Notes: a model not told the origin generated them from the letters alone. DNA of 64,000 nucleotides from Schistocephalus solidus (GCA_017591395.1 WEDG01003321.1:1-64000), one strand, 5' to 3'. Counted from the stretch's first letter, positions 45,401 through 54,402 are shown. Numbers and translations: made by a program.

Positions 45401-47393
45401 ACCAAAACACGTGGATGGAAAATCGTGAGCACTGCTGGTCCTCCTTCGTGGCGATGTAGAAGTGCCGTCGGAAAGCGACTCATTGGGCAGTCTGGATGGG
45501 TCTAACAAGGTCGTTTCTGTATGCTTACCTGTACCACAGGCGAATTGTGGTGTCTGTCGCCTCGGTCGAAGGTTGACCAATTGCCTCGTATATGAATTAC
45601 AAAAGAATTCACTCCTAATGAGATTATATCTATCGAGTTGCATGGCTTTCTTGTATGCCTGTGAATTAAACACTGGAAATTCAGTTGGCTTCGTTGGTTC
45701 AGCGTCTTTAGTGAGCCAAAACTAATGGGATCTTTGGGTGGTTTCAGCATCACCAGCAACAGAGGGCAGTGCACGGCCGGATGTAAAAGGCCGAATTTAT
45801 GTAGAGGTCGCTGGTGCGACTGCTTAATGAGCACACTGTAATGCCCAGTGTCTGTCTAAACTTCGAAACACTTACAGATGTGGGACTGAGAAGAAGTAGA
45901 CGCAATCGCTGACACAAGGACTATATTCGTCTGACGTTTCGGATTCCAGTTCTTACCCATCTTCAGTGATGAGATCGAGGTGCGATCCGAAACATCAGAC
46001 GAATATAGTCCTTGTCCCAGCGATCGCGTCTACTTCTCAATTATTGCCCGGGCCTCGCATTTTCGCTTGTTTCGGCAGATGTGGGACTTTTTCAGCCGAC
46101 TTCTTGAACCCAGCACCAAGGTCACCTACTGATAGAGGTTGCGGACGCACAGGCTGCGCAGTATTTATAAGAGGAAGTTGCTCCAAAACCCCGCATATAC
46201 TAAATTAGGTTTGGTGTCGGAACTTTTATTTTCTCGAAAAGTGTAGGAAGCTCGTCGAATATTTTTTCGCAAGATCCAATGTCAGAATGTGGATGTGTCG
46301 GCATCTTTAAAAGTGCCATTTTCCTACCGCCTGCTGCTGGAACAAAGAGGTTTTATACTAAGATATTACAGGCGTTTATTTACAAAAAATTATGGAGTTG
46401 TTACCAGTAAATCAGAATTTCTTAAGCTAAGCCCGTGCTCCTTTTGGGAAAATAATGCGGTTTTTCCTATCAGGCCTCACGGTCTGGACGCCTGGATCGC
46501 ATGATTTGATGGAGAAAAGGGATAGCCTGTAACAAGAGCCCCTTATACATTTTTTCACGCCTCTGACAATGGCTAAAAATTGGTTTTTAACATTGTTTAT
46601 TGAGTGCTGTGAGTATTATTGGGCTAGCCCACCACCTTCTACGATGTTTGCTGGGGGTGGTATCTAAGTAGTCTCTCTTTTGATGTCTTCATTCACTTTC
46701 CCAGACTCAAAATACTGTCCTTTTCTTAACTTGGCTGCGAGCCATGGCAACCAAGTGAATGAATTGTTACGTTAAGCTTTCTATTGTACTTTATATTCAT
46801 GGCAAAGATGGTAATTTTACCTTAACTTCACCCCTTGAGTTTGTCCCCTCTTCTTTTTTCCACTAGAAAAAATGATGCAGAAACTTCGTCCAAATTTTGG
46901 TAAATATAGCACGAAGACGGGTAATTTCCAAACCCTCTTACAGACCCATCATATACCCGAAATAATAATTCGTTTATCCATTATCCCTTTTTTTTTCTGC
47001 CTAATGAAATTATGAAGCTGGCAATATAGACTGTTCATGGTTCCTTTTATAAACCTAACCATTCATGTTCCCAAAATTTCATCCTTGCCTGCGTTCTAAC
47101 TTTGATTTTTTGCTTTCATTACCGGTATAAAACAGGTTGTCCTTCTTGGTCTCTTCAACGGTCAGGGTCTCGACCTGACTGCCCCAAACTGTCACCTCCT
47201 GATGCGAATCTCACCCGGTGAGACTTACGTTAAATGTGTCATGAAAGACGGACGGATGCAGGGTGCTTTGCTGATTGGTGAGACTGAACTGGAGGAGACA
47301 TTCGAAAACCTCATCCTCAACCAATTAGACTTGACATCTTTTGGTGAACACTTGCTGGACCCGAACATTGACTTGAGCGATTTTTTTGACTAA
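25593..47393 (+). CDS. PYROXD1: PYROXD1, pyridine nucleotide-disulfide oxidoreductase domain protein 1 (six exons)
   Basis: A nuclear/cytoplasmic FAD- and NAD(P)H-binding oxidoreductase. In animals it protects the RTCB tRNA-ligase complex from oxidative inactivation. Proposed exons: 25593-25631, 25681-25984, 29146-29309, 33239-33684, 35447-35971, 47136-47393, about 578 residues against 500 in human. Visible signatures are the FAD motif [14 protein letters not shown], the NAD(P) motif [29 protein letters not shown], the ATG-type motif [19 protein letters not shown], and the conserved C-terminus [18 protein letters not shown] ending DLSDFFD. Reading phases agree at every junction (0, 2, 1, 0, 0). 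Exon 2 has a one-base frameshift near 25897. Extra length lies in exon 2 and exon 4 low-complexity inserts. The intron lengths, up to 11 kb, are caused by retroelements. The first exon and the exon 4 donor are the weakest parts. Confidence 0.9.
25681..25984 (+). CDS. PYROXD1: PYROXD1 exon 2, FAD-binding motif, contains a frameshift
   Basis: Opens with [18 protein letters not shown], the Rossmann GxGxxG for FAD, then [19 protein letters not shown]. After 25896 the homologous reading moves to another frame (FEIAEISG...TDVVLKL), as if one T had been lost in a TTT run. The unshifted frame stops at 25951. The donor is GTGAGT after 25984. An insert rich in Leu/Pro/Gly (about 15-18 residues) sits before CIISAS, where vertebrate proteins are shorter. 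Confidence 0.85.
26690..28107 (-). mobile_element. LINE-E fragment in PYROXD1 intron 2
   Basis: Minus-strand remnants of a second schistosome/cestode-type [17 protein letters not shown] ends the frame at 27682-28107, then come the RT fingers at about 27.6 kb, [17 protein letters not shown] at about 27.05 kb, and [13 protein letters not shown] and [11 protein letters not shown] toward 26.8 kb. Same family as the plus-strand fragment at 51726-52700. Many frameshifts. Confidence 0.8.
28116..28870 (-). mobile_element. LINE-D fragment (RT N-terminal region) in PYROXD1 intron 2
   Basis: The minus-strand frame at 28303-28515 reads [39 protein letters not shown] and TIYRLPQ, matching 40980-41180 of the full LINE-D. 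The text at 28116-28319 ([10 protein letters not shown]) continues the homology. It is truncated against LINE-E at about 28110. The 28552-28866 part is less certain. Confidence 0.75.
29146..29309 (+). CDS. PYROXD1: PYROXD1 exon 3
   Basis: Acceptor CTGCCAG, donor GTGAGT. Encodes [15 protein letters not shown] and [17 protein letters not shown], matching the family YkkLCLcaGa.P and LgiRDTdSa..F blocks that link the FAD and NAD(P) halves. Entry phase 2 completes GAT (Asp) with exon 2, and exit phase 1 completes GGT (Gly) with exon 4. Confidence 0.9.
29315..30220. other. intron 3 sequence without recognised feature
   Basis: A minus-strand open stretch at 29316-29715 looks coding-like in broken frames, but I cannot name its family. 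It is probably an unrecognised retroelement remnant. Confidence 0.3.
30222..30249. repeat. (TC)n microsatellite
   Basis: Fourteen TC units, 120 bp upstream of a much longer tract of the same type. Confidence 0.9.
30371..30473. repeat. (TC)n/(TTTCTC)n polypyrimidine tract
   Basis: About 100 bp of pure pyrimidine on the plus strand, starting as perfect TC and degrading into TTTC-containing units. The long serine/leucine and arginine/glutamate frames over it are translations of the repeat, not genes. Confidence 0.95.
30596..31150 (-). mobile_element. LINE-E C-terminal fragment in PYROXD1 intron 3
   Basis: A 170-residue minus-strand frame begins with [20 protein letters not shown], which matches the vLLYGcEcWalR.eD.rkl motif after the RT domain of LINE-E. 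The rest of the frame diverges and may be another sequence joined to it. Confidence 0.65.
31160..32450. other. intron 3 sequence with a partial direct repeat
   Basis: A block AATAAACTACGCTTTCTGG at about 31682 recurs with one change at about 32147, followed by loosely similar sequence. No coding signal. Confidence 0.35.
32880..32990. repeat. degenerate CCCTAA-like repeat
   Basis: A run of CCTAAC/CCCTAA-like words (CCTAACCCC and similar) with frequent substitutions, like those near 52930-53010 and 63840-64000. It resembles telomere-type repeats or the decayed simple tail of a transposon. Confidence 0.5.
33239..33684 (+). CDS. PYROXD1: PYROXD1 exon 4, NAD(P)-binding motif
   Basis: After a CTGTCCCAG acceptor it encodes [19 protein letters not shown], the second dinucleotide-binding fold, then [12 protein letters not shown], a roughly 70-residue polar insert (SRKSRSRN..., KTEEKTAP...) and [17 protein letters not shown], which is highly conserved in PYROXD1. 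The end is uncertain: a phase-0 donor GTATTG at 33685 fits exon 5, and GTTAAG at 33651 is the alternative but would need an additional small exon. Confidence 0.85.
34890..35330 (-). mobile_element. LINE-E C-terminal fragment in PYROXD1 intron 4
   Basis: Minus-strand translation contains [13 protein letters not shown] (family RLRWFGHV.R), and further on [16 protein letters not shown], the end region of LINE-E proteins. Broken frames and no RT domain. Confidence 0.65.
35447..35971 (+). CDS. PYROXD1: PYROXD1 exon 5
   Basis: Acceptor TTCTTGTAG, donor GTTTGT after FGFK. Contains [20 protein letters not shown] and the GV of the ATG motif, [20 protein letters not shown] (the FAD ribityl/GD motif), [20 protein letters not shown] and [17 protein letters not shown]. 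Fully open over 175 codons and the longest conserved exon. Confidence 0.95.
36000..37110. other. intron 5 sequence, one unassigned antisense open stretch
   Basis: The minus-strand frames at 36317-36683 are coding-like ([19 protein letters not shown]) but I do not recognise them. Nothing else supported. Confidence 0.3.
37112..37333 (-). mobile_element. LINE-D zinc-finger tail fragment
   Basis: The minus-strand frame ends with [19 protein letters not shown], homologous to the second finger of LINE-D at about 43150-43230. The Cys pair of the finger is lost. Separate insertion, opposite in orientation to the main LINE-D copy. Confidence 0.7.
37741..39090 (+). repeat. tandem monomers, possible LINE-D 5' promoter array
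   Basis: Two half-unit types alternate: a (37741-38103, partial and diverged), b (38104-38402), a (38403-38803), b (38804-39090). All start with a TGGCTTGGAAGGTTGCCA-type block. The b units share ACTCCGTGGGATCCGAG and the a units share a GGTGGTCTGATTTTGCGGG block and a CACTATAAACAATCT block. The full period is about 700 bp. It lies directly upstream of LINE-D, as promoter monomers do in some L1 elements, but the isolated LINE-D 5' fragment at 19616 does not include it. Confidence 0.75.
39596..40295 (+). pseudogene. LINE-D AP endonuclease
   Basis: 39596-40066 encodes [15 protein letters not shown] (motif 1 Asn), [16 protein letters not shown] (catalytic Glu) and [10 protein letters not shown] frameshift near 39990 moves to the frame at 39957-40295, with [33 protein letters not shown] (GDFN motif, Gly changed to Arg) and a stop at 40293. 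The C-terminal [11 protein letters not shown] block follows at about 40510 in another frame. Confidence 0.85.
40607..41130 (+). pseudogene. LINE-D linker between endonuclease and RT
   Basis: Contains [20 protein letters not shown] and [15 protein letters not shown], then in another frame [20 protein letters not shown] and [19 protein letters not shown]. The A/T-rich GTAAG...TTTCAG stretch at 40574-40640 reads through as coding sequence and is not an intron. Confidence 0.8.
41186..42242 (+). pseudogene. LINE-D reverse transcriptase
   Basis: Three frames in series. 41186-41512: [31 protein letters not shown] and DNHRGISLL (fingers). 41584-41817: [20 protein letters not shown] (first catalytic Asp) and [10 protein letters not shown]. 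41814-42242: [20 protein letters not shown] (motif B) and [15 protein letters not shown] (catalytic FADD), then [16 protein letters not shown]. Frameshifts near 41470 and 41800 inactivate it. Confidence 0.9.
42860..43469 (+). pseudogene. LINE-D C-terminal zinc-finger array
   Basis: Three C2H2-type units: [19 protein letters not shown] at about 42870 (first His replaced by Tyr), [19 protein letters not shown] plus IH at about 43150, and [19 protein letters not shown] plus IY at about 43265. They are separated by Ser/Thr/Pro-rich linkers, including a (ACC)n-like threonine run. Likely nucleic-acid binding. The second and third units lie in different frames. Confidence 0.8.
43690..44400 (-). mobile_element. 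second, antisense LINE-D RT fragment
   Basis: The minus-strand frame at 43828-44010 has [19 protein letters not shown], the same motif B block as 41814-41870. Further upstream on that strand I read [16 protein letters not shown] and then a degenerate [13 protein letters not shown] match to the finger region. Heavily decayed. Confidence 0.75.
44410..45880. other. intron 5 sequence without recognised feature
   Basis: Several medium-length open stretches on both strands, none with a recognisable motif or consistent codon pattern. Confidence 0.3.
45888..46038. repeat. inverted repeat with hammerhead-like cores
   Basis: Arms at 45888-45944 and 45985-46038 are near-perfect reverse complements around a 40-bp loop. 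On the plus strand, GTGATGA (45966-45972), a GATCG/CGATC hairpin (45973-45987) and GAAAC (45989-45993) follow the hammerhead CTGANGA-stem-GAAA order with the first C changed to G. On the minus strand, CTGAAGA and GAAACGTC flank a weaker stem. Confidence 0.6.
46040..47130. other. end of intron 5, unassigned
   Basis: T-rich sequence with no open frame or repeat that I can support. Confidence 0.35.
47136..47393 (+). CDS. PYROXD1: PYROXD1 exon 6, C-terminus
   Basis: Acceptor AAAACAG. Encodes [13 protein letters not shown], then [20 protein letters not shown] and [20 protein letters not shown], ending [13 protein letters not shown] and TAA. This acidic end is the most conserved stretch of the family. 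I find no AATAAA in the next 200 bp; a GATAAA variant lies near 47565. Confidence 0.95.
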   Translation, partial: VVLLGLFNGQGLDLTAPNCHLLMRISPGETYVKCVMKDGRMQGALLIGETELEETFENLILNQLDLTSFGEHLLDPNIDLSDFFD

Positions 47394-47889
47394 GAGCCTT
47401 ATTCTTCCACACTCTGACTTCTTTCTTTCTTCTGCCACATTCTGGGACTTGAGCTGATGCCCAGTAGGATTTGAATTTTTTAGTCCAGACTACACCGACG
47501 TGCACATTCAGAGCTCGCCTTCCAAGAAATCGAATGAGAAAATGGCTGCTACCCCTCGTGTTGTGATAAATGGATAGGTAGAAGGCACACCAGTGCCGTA
47601 TTAACTGTGGTCCTCTCTCTCTCTCACTCTCTTTCTCTCCCTCCCCCACTAATTTGCCCACTAATGGTTGTATTATCACCTCGAATTAGGCTTACTTCTG
47701 GTCTTTTGGGGTAAACCCTGTGCTATGGGTGCTCTTTGGCTTTATATTGCTGCTATAGCTTGCCATTATGGTGTATTTGGAGAAAATTGACACAATGCTG
47801 TTCGGACTCGGAGTATATTACCAGAAATGCAATTTTGAGGCTCGGTTGAATACCCATTCTAATTATTTTCGGTTAAGCTAAATCCCTTC

Positions 47890-48430
47890 ATCTCTAGTGA
47901 ATTTCTTCGTGTGTATAGCTAGGGTTGGCTACTTTGATAAAAAAACAAGTCATTTACAAAATTACATGCGGCAGTTGCAATGCAGTGTACTGTGGTCAAA
48001 CTGGAAATTCGGTCATTGCACGCCTACACGAACAACAGATGACAGAAGAGAAACCAGACCACTTTTCCGGATTCGCCATGCATACACTGGGAACCAGGCA
48101 CAAATTTGTATTGGACACGACTTGAATCGTTTGTTTCCGCCCATCTAAGAAAGAGTTAGAATGTTTGGAGGCCATTATTTCCGAGGGCTCGTGCATTAAT
48201 CGGCACATTAAATTGGATGCCGTGTACAAAAAAAGAGTAAAAGGCACCAGCCAATCTGGACGAGATGTCAGCACACAGTGACAGGAATGGCTAGATAATG
48301 TAAATTTTTTCTGGCATACTTAAACCATTTACTGTTTTGCACATTTACTGTACGTTTGACGATGACCTGTGGAAGCGTCGAAACCTTACATAGTACAGCC
48401 TCTTATCGTTTCCCAAAGAATTCCTGTTCT
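47890..48430 (+). mobile_element. Penelope-like element 1, 3' fragment with GIY-YIG domain
   Basis: The plus-strand frame at 47925-48125 reads KQVIYKITCGSCNAVYCGQT and then VIARLHEQQ, the GIY-YIG endonuclease of PLEs (Y..aVYcGqTg, R..eH). A shifted frame continues with CLEAIISEGSCINRHIKLDA. The end carries a TTGACGA...GAAAC motif at 48356-48384. No RT remains in this copy. Confidence 0.8.
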
Positions 48431-48439
48431 TCGAGTCAG

Positions 48440-50400
48440 AATACGTTCTATAGAAAGGATAACTTATTGCCTAAATTTTTGACGTCGGTTCGCCTGGTCG
48501 TCGTTACACGCAGAGTAAGGTAAATGAGCCAGGATACATCTAACATCGTAAGAGCACGAAAAAATCGATAATGGCGTGGCGCTTGTGCCAGTAGGCCTTC
48601 GCCGTGTCCTTGATCCTGTTCGTATTGGCTCAAGTCTCTCCCATTTCTGCCAGAGATTTTTGTACGCGGCATGTAAATCAATATGCCGTTTGATCTATGG
48701 ATAGTCGAAAAACTCGGCCTTTCTTGAAAGGTCAGACACCGACAATGCGCGTTTTGTTCCACGCGGAGGCGTGCCCAGTGTCCAGGAAAAGCATGGCGAC
48801 TTTGAATCTTTCTTTTTTTACCGGCAAATGATGTTCGTAAATGCGTGTAGAGGCGGATTTTCCAGTCTTGCCACAATAAACGGCATCGCATGTGTCACAT
48901 GGTATCTTGCACACGACATCGTTCTTGTTCAAATATTTTTTGACTTGTGCGCCACCTGGATTTGGCGCTTTCATGGGTGTCTTTCAACGATTTCGAACAC
49001 GTTTTTTATGTAAGGAAGAATTCGCCTTGGGCGTCTAAGTGCAACTGCCTGAATCCTTTTCCTTTGACTCTTGTGTCTTAGGCAGCGGCGTACGAAATCT
49101 CTAGGATAACCATTTGATAAAATGATTCGAATAAGTAATTCCGTTGGACCTGGTTGCCTACTTCGCCCGAACAGTGTGTGTTTATCCAATTAAACAGACT
49201 GTTGACAACACTCCGTTTGTGAGAGATAGGGTGATAAATATCATAGTTAAGGATGCCTTCCGCATACGTTTCTTTGCGGTAATCGGCTGTGTAATGTTCA
49301 GTCAGGCCTTCAGTGTACGGGGAAATCGAGGAATGGGAGTTTGGTGACAGCCTCCTCGAGCGTGAATTGTATTCCTGGAATTGTTGAGTTGATGGCGTTG
49401 TGCGGTGTTTCCAACTGCTCCTTTCTCACTATAACAAACGTATCACCGTCGTATCGTATGCAAAATTTAGTGTTGACTAGGGGAAGAGCTGTAGCCTCGA
49501 ATTTTTACCTTGTCACTCCGGAAAGAAAGTCAGATAGAGGTTACTCCATAGGAGCAACTTTCAGCCGTTGATAGTAATTGTGCCCAAATAAATAGTTTCT
49601 GTAGGCATATAGCTATGAATTCAAGAAAGGCAATTGCAGAAGCATTCGTAGTGTAAACCTGTAGTACTTCTTCGGTGCACTTCCTTGCTATGTGTAGCCG
49701 TATGGCTGTGGAAAAAGAGATGACATCGAAGGAAAAAAATTTTCTCATCAACAGAAATTTTGATGCCTTGTCATTTATTTAGGAATTTATGGAGTTCTTA
49801 ATAGAAGCTTCACAGTTCCTCATAAACGGCCGGAGCTGATGAAATAACCATTTAGCATTTTGTTAGTTCGGCGCACCCGTTAATGATACTGTCGATCGCA
49901 GCGGAACTTCGGTTTTATGAATGTTAGGTAGTCCATAAATCTCAGCGATGGTTGGCTCAGTTTGTATCAAGGCTTTCACAAGATGTCCTGACATTTGTTT
50001 CATCCCACTAACGCGGTTGCACACTTTGTCAATAGATGACGCCTGGGTATTGGCAGGATCTGTGGAAAGTGGTTTGTAGTTTGATGTAGGGTCTAGCAAT
50101 GACAACATCTTTTTTATTTTATTCCCTTTACTTCAAAATAGCAGTTGAGCTTCCTATGTCCGCGGGGAGGATTATAATGGTTTTGTCAATTTGACGATGT
50201 GTGATAGAATTTAAAAACGATTTCGGTCTTTCAGGATTAGCACAGCATTGTTTCAAATTGTAAACTGCTCCTCCGCTGTGAGGTTTGCTGCGGATATGAT
50301 GGACTCAAAGCTTGCAAGGAAATCTAAGTAAAGTGAATAGGAAAAATTTTACTTCATTCCTTTTTAACGCACATTCCATTCTGCTGTTTAGGCACCCTCA
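48440..50400 (-). mobile_element. Penelope-like element 2, decayed
   Basis: Minus-strand order: DKTIIILPADIGSS at about 50.2 kb, IAEIYGLPNIHKTEVPLRS (49863-50108), a degenerate palm with YDGDTFVIV in place of YxDDTFV at about 49.45 kb, LPYIKNVFEIVERHP at about 49.0 kb, then the GIY-YIG block CKIPCDTCDAVYCGKTGK (48732-48974). Nearly the full protein is present in broken frames. Its 3' end faces PLE 1. Confidence 0.85.
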
Positions 50401-50409
50401 TCAACAGAT

Positions 50410-51715
50410 TTGTAACCTTCGTTGAAGTCTTCTGGTCTGCATTAGATTGCAGAGAAATGAACATCCATTTATTACTTACTGCTTTTGTTCGAATTCTGAG
50501 ACATGAGTGATCGCTGCACTTTGAAATTCAAATGATTCCAAGGGCGTTTGGTGTTTGAAAAATTGCATGTGCTGTTCTTTATATATCGGGGTTTGAATCG
50601 CAGGTCCCGCAAACATGAGGTTGGTAAAATTGACGGTATAAGTATTATGCATTTTTCAAATTTATTTTCGAGTTCATTATAAATTCAAATATATTTTGTA
50701 GAGAAAGTCCCCGAAATATTCCTTCATGATCTAATTAAGTTGCTCAGTACGTCTTCTTTGAGCTATCTACCTGACGGCAAAGTATTTAGATTTCGGACAT
50801 GTGTTTAATTATGCGATTTGAAGGGAGCAAGATGTCCATTCGTATTGATAACGCTGCCTACGAAGTATACCATGTGGTCTGAATTTGTAGCAAAATTTAT
50901 GATTTCCACATCATACCTTGGTAATAGAATAGAAAAATAAATAATTTTCTGTGCACAAAATGTATACAGGATGTAGTTTGGAAACCATAAGGTCAAACTG
51001 AACTGCAGGGCGGAATAAAATTTATTCAAGAACAGTGAAAGAGTTTTTCAAACTGACAATTACTCTTTACATATTAAAAGTGAAGCACAATTTTCTGCAA
51101 AAAATCGCTTGCTTGTTTTCTGTTTTAATATATAAGAACATTGAAATCCATCTGGAAAATGCGTGCTACTCAAGTAGTTTTTTTTTATCGAAAGTATTCT
51201 TGCAGGTAACGGAAAAGAACGTTGTTCAAATGTAGGCACCCTGCCTTGTCAGAAATAATATGGGTTTATGCCGAACGATAAGTAGTATCACAACCTCCCC
51301 AGGTCAAAGACATGATTCAGAATTTTCATTTAAATTTCATGAGAAAGGCCAGCTACTGCATGTGAATAAGGAGATCATCGGCTTAGTACCAGATCGTATA
51401 CCGAAGGTGTTTGCTCAGTGTAGCATTATGCGAGTTTTCATCGTGTTCCATTAACATGGGGTTGGCAGCGGTTCTGGTTTCAATTCCACTCCTTAGGGAA
51501 CGCCTTTGTGTGGATTTCGTAAAGAAATCGAAGCTCCAATCCTTGAGTTTCTCGACTCCACACATTGAAATAATATGGTCGAATCGTACGACGCTACAAT
51601 GAGCACACACATGACTCTCGAATACGCGAATGTTTTTTTATGTTTGACAATGAAGCTGCCCATGAAGTTTATAGACGCAGTCCAAACATGTAAAGACCCA
51701 CTTGCACCAATCTGA
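50410..51715. other. unassigned sequence
   Basis: AT-rich. Open stretches on either strand show no motif. No repeat relation seen within the window. Confidence 0.3.
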
Positions 51716-51725
51716 ATAATCTGAT

Positions 51726-52700
51726 TTGGAAAGTGGTCAACCAACTCGGCCGAGGTCAATCGCTGGTGTAAGCACTTCAAGCACCTCCTCAACTTTGATG
51801 AGCAACTCATCACACACTCGCTCTCCTCTGCACCTAATTTTTATACCTCACCAGCCTATGCAGTTTCGTGCGACCCCCTCTTCCAAAGGAGAAATCTCCG
51901 ATGCAATGCGGAGACTGTATAACAAGGCACCCGGAGAGGGCGATATCCCCACAGAAATCTACAAGGCCTGGGTCGACACTCTGGTGCCCTGTCTCAATGA
52001 GGTAATTGAGCAAGTGCGGAGAGACGAAGTAGTTCCGTAACACTGGGGTTCGGGCATCCTCTTGCCTATCTTGAGGAATGGAGATATGACAACAGGTGAA
52101 AACTACCGCGGCATAGGCCTCATCGACGTTGCTGCGATGGTCTCAGTTATTGTCCTTCACAGATGGTTTCAGTCTGCACGTAACTCTAGGACGAGGCCAA
52201 ACCAAGCCGGATTCCAAGTTGGGCGTAGATGCGTGGATCAGCTAGTCACTCTGAAGCGCATTCTGGAATTCCACCATGGCTACCAGCAGCCAATGACCAT
52301 CTGTTCTATTGAATTCGCCACTGCGTTCGATTCCATCCATCGTAAGTCACTGTGGCAAATAATGGAACGAGATGGTGTGCCGGCCAAATCCCTGCCATGA
52401 TCAAGGCGTACTATCGCCTCACCACAGCGCAAGTCCTCGTACATAAAAAAATCTCTCCTAACCCTTCTATTTTTCGATCTGGTGTTCGACAAGGTTGCGT
52501 TCTGTTGCCCATTTGATTAAACCATGCCATTGACTGGATTCTTGTGAGGGCCCTACATGGTTCTGACGGTGTGGAATTTGCACCTGGACGCCGCCTGACT
52601 GAACTACACTACGCTGACGATATCAAATTACCAGCATCAAACTACGGTGATCTACAGTCTGGAGGCGAAGTTGTTTTTAGTTTAGTTGCGATCCGCATAT
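51726..52700 (+). mobile_element. LINE-E RT fragment, plus strand
   Basis: Contains GEISDAMRRLYNKAPGEGDI, ENYRGIGLIDVAAMVSVIVL, RTRPNQAGFQVGRRCVDQLV and CSIEFATAFDSIHRKSLWQ (motif A, Asp replaced by Glu), then SGVRQGCVLLPI-like text out of frame near 52490, and ELHYADDIKLPAS (YADD). Same family as the antisense copies in the PYROXD1 introns. 5'-truncated and frameshifted. Confidence 0.85.
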
Positions 52701-52859
52701 CCTTGTTTTTCCTCATGCTTGCTACCCATGCAGGCGTCTAGCATCTATCACAGGCTTTGCTGCACCGAGCGATGAAAAAGACTGCCTTGTTGGAGTCGGT
52801 CTGGTGGTCAGTTCAGGCTTTGTACCGGCTGCTCCTTTCGGTAAGTAAGTTTTTTATCT

Positions 52860-53060
52860 CTGCACAAGGAGCCCCAGACAATACAGGTGGCTTTGGGCCA
52901 AATTCCGGGAGAGCAGGATCAGACTTAAGGTTTGAGTCAGGGTTAAGTTTAAGGATACAGTTAGAATAGGGTTATATTTAGTGCTAAGGTTAGTGTTCGT
53001 GTTAACTCTAGGATAAGGCTCGTCCCCTTCTGCCTTTGGGCTCACTCTTGAACCCAGGCG
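52860..53060. repeat. inverted SINE piece and degenerate TTAGGG-like run
   Basis: 52910-53010 has words like GGGTTA, TAAGGTTAG and TAGGGTTA with substitutions. 53018-53050 contains CTCGTCCCCTTCTGCCTTTG, which is the reverse of the SINE leader found at 53075-53107, giving an imperfect palindrome. Confidence 0.55.
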
Positions 53061-53064
53061 GCTG

Positions 53065-53330
53065 CTAGTGGGACTCGAAAGTGAACCCCAAGGCAGATCG
53101 GGACGAGTGAGTTTCGTAACCCATCGGCGGGCGTTCATCAACGAATGTTCATATTCCCACTCTAAACCGGCCAGAAATCGAGCCCGTGGCTCAATGGTTA
53201 GAGTGTTGGAATCTTGAAAAAACAGGTCACAGGTTCAGCCTCAGGTTGAGCACCACATGGAGTTGGGTAGGACTGGCTACCAGTTTCGCTTGTCTTCGTC
53301 GGCATTAGTCATCAAAAAGATGGGGTTTAG
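53065..53330 (+). mobile_element. tRNA-Arg-derived SINE, single copy
   Basis: Sense copy of the element seen as a dimer at 61097-61714. A leader with CAAGGCAGATCGGGACGAG is followed by a tRNA-like head (53180-53250, box A GTGGCTCAATGG, box B AGGTTCAGCCTC) and a tail with GGAGTTGGGTAGGACTGGCT and CTTGTCTTCGTCGG. It has diverged from the dimer. Confidence 0.7.
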
Positions 53331-53334
53331 AGAA

Positions 53335-54400
53335 GGTTTATGTCTAAGGGTTCCGGTTTTGGCTTCTGTCGGGGTCAGGACATGAAAATATTTACCGTTC
53401 CTGGAATTATGCGCAGGACCACCTTTGTTTCACGTTTCACGTTCCATGTCCTGTTTAGGGGGCCATATAAGTACTTCTTCCTGTTTTTGGCCATCGCATC
53501 GACATAAACAGTGTACAGAACGCACCTCCTCACCACCCTTCCAATGAATGTATGTTATTACACAAATTCAGTCATATAAAGATTGCTATGCATCAACCTA
53601 TCTTGGTTGCATGACGAAACTGAGCATTTTCTTTTTGTCCGGTCTTTCCAGTCCAGACAGGCTTATGGCAACCAGCAGTGTATGCGTGGCCAATTAGCAC
53701 TCAGTTGATTCATAGTTACCTTTGGAACATTTCACATCTTAATGTTCGTTATACTCCCATTCAAGCCTCAGCTAATCACTCGATCATCTAAGGGATTTTG
53801 ATGAATGTATGCATCTATTCTGCTGTTTTTTAAAAGGTGATTTCGGGCTTGTTTGGTTTCCAGAATTTCAGTGTCATGTTACCAACCTTCGTTCATCGAA
53901 GTTGAAGTTAGAAGACCAGTAGTTAACTCAAGATGTAGTGTCTGATTGACTGTGTATCCGATTTTACCGGCACTGGCTCTTTAGTGTACAGTATAAGCGT
54001 ACACATTTTTGTTGTTTTCCCCAATTATATGATTATATATATTATATCCAAGCAGTACTTCGTTTATAGTGAACTTTAAAACAACCAAACACTTTGGGTA
54101 GGCACAGAGTCGCGTTTGTTTCCATGTGATCTAAAATAAACATATGGTAATTGTCGTGATCCTGGCGACACCAACGGCAACGGCAAGCATTTTCTTCCCG
54201 ATATGCCAGACTGATTTGCCTCCAGTGGCGTCATTTAAATCCGACAAGCCCACTAGTGAGCCCCAGCAGTCGATCGATATGCACTGTTCAACTGCTAAAA
54301 TGCACGTGCGGTGGGACCACACACAAGCTTGAAACTCCAAAATTGGGGCTGATGCTACGCAGGTAGGCACGCTTATCAGCCGCTGTCAAAGTAAAATAAA
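53335..54400. other. unassigned sequence upstream of the 54.4-kb gene
   Basis: No recognised motif or repeat. The promoter or an upstream exon of the next gene may lie here. Confidence 0.3.
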
Positions 54401-54402
54401 CC

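Noticed and set aside
45194..45834. Cluster of frames around 45.5 kb as a gene
   Set aside because: Overlapping frames on both strands, no domain, no poly(A) signal or splice pattern.
25593..47393. PYROXD1 as a processed retrocopy
   Set aside because: It retains introns with matching phases.
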